Assembly: GCF_016863435.1 (NCBI RefSeq)
Contig: NZ_BOOW01000058.1
Location: 1-64,000 of the forward strand
DNA from: Sinosporangium siamense
Lineage (GTDB): Bacteria > Actinomycetota > Actinomycetes > Streptosporangiales > Streptosporangiaceae
Direction: 5' to 3'
Length of the DNA: 64,000 bases
This document shows positions 60,842 through 64,000 of this stretch, piece after piece (the stretch's first letter is position 1; every line of letters starts with the position of its first letter). Below the pieces are notes generated by a model, which did not search any database, had not been told where the DNA came from, and worked only from the letters and a program-made list of their open reading frames with translations. Both the position numbers and the translations under genes were made by a program.

Positions 60842-61192
60842 TCGCCCGATCACGTTGTGACATCGGCAACCGGCGTCGTATGCCAGCAGGCTCACTTCAC
60901 CGTCGCCTCACACATGACGCCGGGAGCAGGAAGCCTATTGCCGATCAGACAGGTGGACGACTTGCCGGAGCGTGTTTGTCACGTCGGCAACCGACGTCGT
61001 ATCCCGGCAGGCTCACATCACCAGCGCTGGGTACTTGGCGCCCGAAGCAGGGCGCTTGTTGTCGATCACTTGTGGACGACTTTCCCGAGCGTGTTTGTCA
61101 CGTCGGCAACCGACGTCGTATGCCAGCAGGCTCACGTCACCGCCACCGGGCACCTGGCGCCAGCAGCGGGAAGCTTGCCGTCGATCAGGTAG
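60842..61192. repeat. 120-bp tandem repeat derived from a gene 3' end
   Basis: Three imperfect units share TCGGCAACCG (at 60863, 60984 and 61103), CGTCGTATGCCAGCAGGCTC and GCTTG.CGTCGATCA. The third unit includes the last 20 codons of the hydrolase at 61132. A fourth partial copy (GAGCTTGCCGTCGATCAGAT) lies near 60811-60830. Periods are 121 and 119 bp. So the end of the hydrolase gene has been copied downstream several times. Confidence 0.8.
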
Positions 61193-62169
61193 CGGTTGAC
61201 GTGGGCGATGACGCATTTGTCGCCAGCGTTGACGTAGGGGCCGTGGAGGTTTCCGTCGTAGCGGAGTGTGACGGAGCCGGGGACCTGGTCGGTGATGCCG
61301 CGCACGGAGTCGTGTTCGTAGACGGGGCCGATGCCCAGCAGCGGCGGGAGCTTGTGTCCTGGCAGGGGGGCGAGCGGGTTGGTGGTCTTGGCCCACGGGG
61401 AGCAGCTGAGGACGCCGCTTTCCCATATGCCTGCGAAGTGGGGCGACACCTTTGCGGAGCGGGCCAACGACGCGCGGTAGCCGGCATAGCCGTCGACGGA
61501 ATAACCGTCGGCGCACCTGGTCGCCAGCATGGCGCTGGGTTGCCGCATCAGGCCTCGGCCTTGCGGGTCGAACCCTGAGGCATTTCCTTCGGACGCCCTC
61601 TTGATTGCTGCGGCCCATGCCGGCCAAGTGGCCTCCCGCAGCATGAGCAATTGCGACAGCACCTTGAGGTCTTTGCTGTCGTAACGACGGTCGCCGGCTG
61701 CCGGAGCTCCCGGGAGGGGATTTCGGTCGGCCTGTCGCAGCACCGCTCGCCAGGTCTTCGCGACGTCCTTCCCGCGGAGCACGCAGTCAGCCGACTTCGC
61801 GCACCAGTCGGCAAAGCGCGCGAACGTCCGCTCCACGCCCTGATACAGCAGCCGTGTGGACTTCGCCACCGGCACCACGTGGTTGGGCACGCTGTCCAGC
61901 GCCATTGCGCGCACCCTCTTCGGGAACAACCGCGCATAGCTTGCTCCGAGCACGCCACCGTAGGAGTTGCCGAGATAGGTCAGCTTCTCCTCGCCGAGTG
62001 CGGCACGAATGGCGTCCATATCGCGAGCTTGTGTGGCGGAGTCCAAGTTGGCGAAGAGCTCGGGAGCGGCGTTGCGGCAACGCTCGGTGTCGGCGGTGTT
62101 TGTTTTGAGGACCTCGTCGTATGCGCGCTTGTTGTCGGGAGTGGCGGCGAGAGGGCCTGTTCCGCACAA
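61132..62169 (-). CDS. TAP-type alpha/beta hydrolase, N-terminus missing
   Basis: A 345-residue fragment of a tripeptidyl-aminopeptidase-like hydrolase. The nucleophile elbow is YLGNSYGGVLGASYARLFPK (Ser in GNSYGG), and the C-terminal TAP-like domain has SVTLRYDGNLHGPYVNAGDK with the catalytic His region. Relatives have about 480-500 residues with a signal peptide and an oxyanion-hole NPGGPG motif; here the frame opens at MCGTGPLAATPDNKRAYDEV. Just upstream (about 62212-62177) another frame encodes a signal-peptide-like MLALPLLMATFP and then stops, which suggests an internal deletion plus frame loss. It is probably not secreted or active. Confidence 0.7.
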   Translation of the reverse strand: MCGTGPLAATPDNKRAYDEVLKTNTADTERCRNAAPELFANLDSATQARDMDAIRAALGEEKLTYLGNSYGGVLGASYARLFPKRVRAMALDSVPNHVVPVAKSTRLLYQGVERTFARFADWCAKSADCVLRGKDVAKTWRAVLRQADRNPLPGAPAAGDRRYDSKDLKVLSQLLMLREATWPAWAAAIKRASEGNASGFDPQGRGLMRQPSAMLATRCADGYSVDGYAGYRASLARSAKVSPHFAGIWESGVLSCSPWAKTTNPLAPLPGHKLPPLLGIGPVYEHDSVRGITDQVPGSVTLRYDGNLHGPYVNAGDKCVIAHVNRYLIDGKLPAAGARCPVAVT

Positions 62170-62459
62170 AGCTATGGGAAGGTGGCCATCAGGAGTGGCA
62201 GGGCGAGCATGGCTGATCTAGGCCGGTTCATGAGGGATCCTTAGAACTAGGGACCGCGGCGAGCACCGCTTGATGGCCCCAAACGCTAAGCCGCCGCCGC
62301 CTCCGCCACATCTGCCACAGGGCATAGTTCGCGACCTCTGTTCAAGATCATCTGAGAGCTCCCTTCCGAGGCCACCTACGCGAGCCCTGCACGTTAGGAA
62401 AAGAGGGCATCACGCGCACCACACCTCGCTTCTCGGAACCCCCCACGCGCCGGGCAAAC

Positions 62460-62738
62460 TCAGCGAGGAACCAATTGCGCCACGTCCGGGTTCCGTCGGG
62501 CCTGTCCGATTGTCCGCAGGCCCGGAACGCAGGGACGACCTGGTTGCCGACGCGCTTGCCGTGGCCGACGTGATACTCCACGCGGCACCGGACACCTGAC
62601 CATCCGACTCCCTTCGAAGTCACGCGCCTGCACGATCTCGGGCAGCTCAATGTCGGCGACCGGGGAGCGGCCGATCAGCTCGTCCTTGACCGCCTCGGCG
62701 AAGACGGCGTTCAGCACCAGGTAGGTGCTGAGCCGCGA
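62460..62738 (-). pseudogene. tyrosine-type integrase remnant
   Basis: The minus-strand frame gives YLVLNAVFAEAVKDELIGRS, then PVADIELPEIVQARDFEG. This is the hinge of the core-binding and catalytic domains of phage-type integrases (..VLNAAVEDGLIARNPVADIELPRV..RDFEVPT). The catalytic R-H-R-Y residues are gone; the following residues are not recognisable. It lies directly behind the response-regulator stop, so insertion or deletion of a mobile element has affected this site. Confidence 0.55.
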
Positions 62739-63431
62739 CTAGGAGGTCAGGCCGTCGAGGAGTCCGTTCTCGTAGGCGAGGATGGCCGCCTGGACGCGGT
62801 TCTCCAGGCCGAGCCGGGTCAGAATGCGGTTGATGCGACTCTTGACGTTTGTGACCGTCAGGTCGAGGGCCTCGGCGATCTGGGCGTTGGAGCGGCCCTG
62901 GGCGACGAGGATGAGGACCTCCAGTTCGCGCTGGGTGAGGCCGGCGAGGCGGGCGGCGTCGGGGCGGGGCGGCCGGTGCAGGAGGGCTGCGGGGACCGTA
63001 GCGAAGGCGGCGATGAGGCGGCGGGTGACGCTGGGGGCGAGCATGGCCTCGCCGGCGGCGACGACGCGGATGGCGTCGGCCAATTGGTCGGGAGTCGCGG
63101 TCTTCAGGATGAAGCCGCCGGCGCCCGCGCGCAGGGCGGAGTGGATGTACTCGTCGTGGTCGAAGGTGGTCAGGACAAGGATGCGGGGGCGCGGGCCGGA
63201 GTGGGGCCAGTCGCGCAGGATGCGCTCGGTGGCCTCCACGCCGGTGAGGCCTGGCATGCGCACGTCCATCACCACGAGGTCGGGTTTGAGGGCGAAGGTC
63301 TGATCGACGGCCTGCCATCCGTCCGCGGCCTCGCCCACCACGCTCAGGTCGGCGCGGCGGGAGAGCATGGCCTTCAGTGCGCTCCTGACTAGCTCCTGGT
63401 CGTCGGCGATCAGGACGCGGATTGGAGTCAA
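62739..63431 (-). CDS. NarL-type response regulator
   Basis: A 230-residue regulator. The receiver has the acidic pair in VLIADDQELVRSALKAML, phospho-acceptor Asp56 in LVVMDVRMPGLTG, and Lys in GGFILKTATPDQL. The LuxR helix-turn-helix is LTQRELEVLILVAQGRSNAQ with LTVTNVKSRINRILTRLGLE. It overlaps the kinase stop (ATGA), so the pair is co-translated. It shows what the deleted parts of the fusion at 59010 would have looked like. Confidence 0.95.
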   Translation of the reverse strand: MTPIRVLIADDQELVRSALKAMLSRRADLSVVGEAADGWQAVDQTFALKPDLVVMDVRMPGLTGVEATERILRDWPHSGPRPRILVLTTFDHDEYIHSALRAGAGGFILKTATPDQLADAIRVVAAGEAMLAPSVTRRLIAAFATVPAALLHRPPRPDAARLAGLTQRELEVLILVAQGRSNAQIAEALDLTVTNVKSRINRILTRLGLENRVQAAILAYENGLLDGLTS

Positions 63432-64000
63432 GACTCCTCCCAGGTGAGGACGGCCTCGACGCGCCAGCCGCCCGCCACCGTCGGACCCGCCTCCAGGGTG
63501 CCGGCGAAGAGGGCGGCGCGTTCGCGCATGCCGATCAGACCGAGACCGGAGCCGGGCAGCGAGCTGTGGCGGGCTGCGGGAGGGCCGTTGGTCACGGACA
63601 GGGTCAGGGTGCGAGGCTCTTGCCGTACGTCGATGTCGACCGTAGTGGGGCCCGCGTGCTTGAGCACGTTGGTGAGCGCCTCCTGGACGATGCGGTAGGC
63701 CGTAACCTGCACCGCTGCGGATATGTCGCCCGGCGTGCCCCCGCTGCCCAACCGCACCTCGCAGCCGGCCGCCTCCGCGGTGGCGACCAGGCGATCCAGG
63801 TGGCGCAGCGACGGGCTGGCGCCGCCGTCGGCCGAGTCGGCGGAGGCGGAGAGCAGGCCGACGAGGCGGCGCATCTCCTCGAGGGCGCGGTCGGCCTGGA
63901 CACCGATGGCGTGCAGACCCGGGTCGTCGGGCAGGGCCTCGGCGCCGGCCTTGGCCTGCATGGAGATCGCGCTGATGTGGTGGGCGACCAGGTCGTGCAG
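63428..64000 (-). CDS. NarL-type sensor histidine kinase, cut by window edge
   Basis: The last 190 residues of a kinase whose start lies right of the window. The visible frame opens with LHDLVAHHISAISMQAKAGA, the H-box of HisKA_3. The N-box YRIVQEALTNVLKHAG and the glycine box GSGLGLIGMRERAALFAGTL follow, so the ATPase is complete. It phosphorylates the regulator encoded next to it. The sensing part is not visible. Confidence 0.95.
   Translation of the reverse strand: MHDLVAHHISAISMQAKAGAEALPDDPGLHAIGVQADRALEEMRRLVGLLSASADSADGGASPSLRHLDRLVATAEAAGCEVRLGSGGTPGDISAAVQVTAYRIVQEALTNVLKHAGPTTVDIDVRQEPRTLTLSVTNGPPAARHSSLPGSGLGLIGMRERAALFAGTLEAGPTVAGGWRVEAVLTWEES

Noticed and set aside
60478-61192. 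CRISPR array
   Set aside because: Units are contiguous and vary throughout; there are no constant repeats separated by unique spacers and no cas genes.

Overview
The window is high-GC DNA with strong third-position G/C bias, GTG/TTG starts, many ATGA/GTGA stop-start overlaps and large numbers of LuxR, TetR, LysR, GntR, STAND and Ser/Thr-kinase regulators. This fits a filamentous actinomycete. The protein types, including the Pra/FtsK/Rep element, suggest a member of the Streptosporangiales such as a Nonomuraea relative, but that placement is inference. No rRNA, tRNA or CRISPR array was seen.

Region by region: (1) 1-6.6 kb is the right part of an actinomycete integrative and conjugative element: pra, a small gene, an FtsK/TraB-type translocase, a HUH rolling-circle Rep, small membrane proteins and a large serine recombinase. 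It abuts, and appears to have split, a SAM-dependent methyltransferase gene. (2) 7.2-12.8 kb holds a TauE/SafE permease, a secreted CAP protein, acyl-CoA dehydrogenase and SDR remnants, and a four-gene operon built around an astacin-like metalloprotease. (3) 12.8-18.5 kb holds a large ATP-binding LuxR regulator and a persulfide-sensing and oxidation cluster: a CstR-like repressor, a persulfide dioxygenase-rhodanese fusion and a membrane rhodanese, with two identical 16-bp operators. (4) 18.7-26.1 kb holds a GDPD phosphodiesterase, a broken beta-propeller gene, a membrane nSTAND1-WD40 protein, an AraC regulator and a toroid protein. (5) 26.3-34.1 kb holds TetR, a frameshifted cytochrome P450, an N-acyl-D-amino-acid deacylase-type amidohydrolase, a divergent deacetylase/MerR pair, a cysteine-rich secreted peptide, a DUF6236-like protein and a SnoaL-like protein.

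(6) 34.3-45.9 kb is an oligopeptide-type ABC import operon (binding protein, two permeases, two ATPases) that continues into a carbon-nitrogen hydrolase and a secreted serine hydrolase. A LysR regulator is divergent. A second copy of the binding protein, with its promoter and a decayed start of lysR, lies 9 kb away. (7) 45.9-50.4 kb holds a Ser/Thr kinase, a decayed paralogue, a lipoprotein and a small secreted protein. (8) 50.5-58.8 kb is a sugar catabolic locus: GntR and a carbohydrate ABC transporter on the minus strand, and divergently a NodB-type deacetylase, a Gfo/Idh/MocA dehydrogenase, a zinc-type alcohol dehydrogenase and a GH4 glycosidase. (9) 59-64 kb holds an in-frame histidine kinase/response regulator deletion fusion, two tandem-repeat arrays, a truncated TAP-type hydrolase, an integrase remnant and an intact NarL-type two-component pair that runs off the end.

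A theme of the window is gene decay. At least a dozen fragments or chimeras sit between intact operons, as expected of a fast-changing chromosomal region. The best candidates for something not well described are the astacin operon with its recurring C-terminal domain, the GntR/GH4 locus, the peptide importer coupled to two hydrolases, and the serine-recombinase element with its target.
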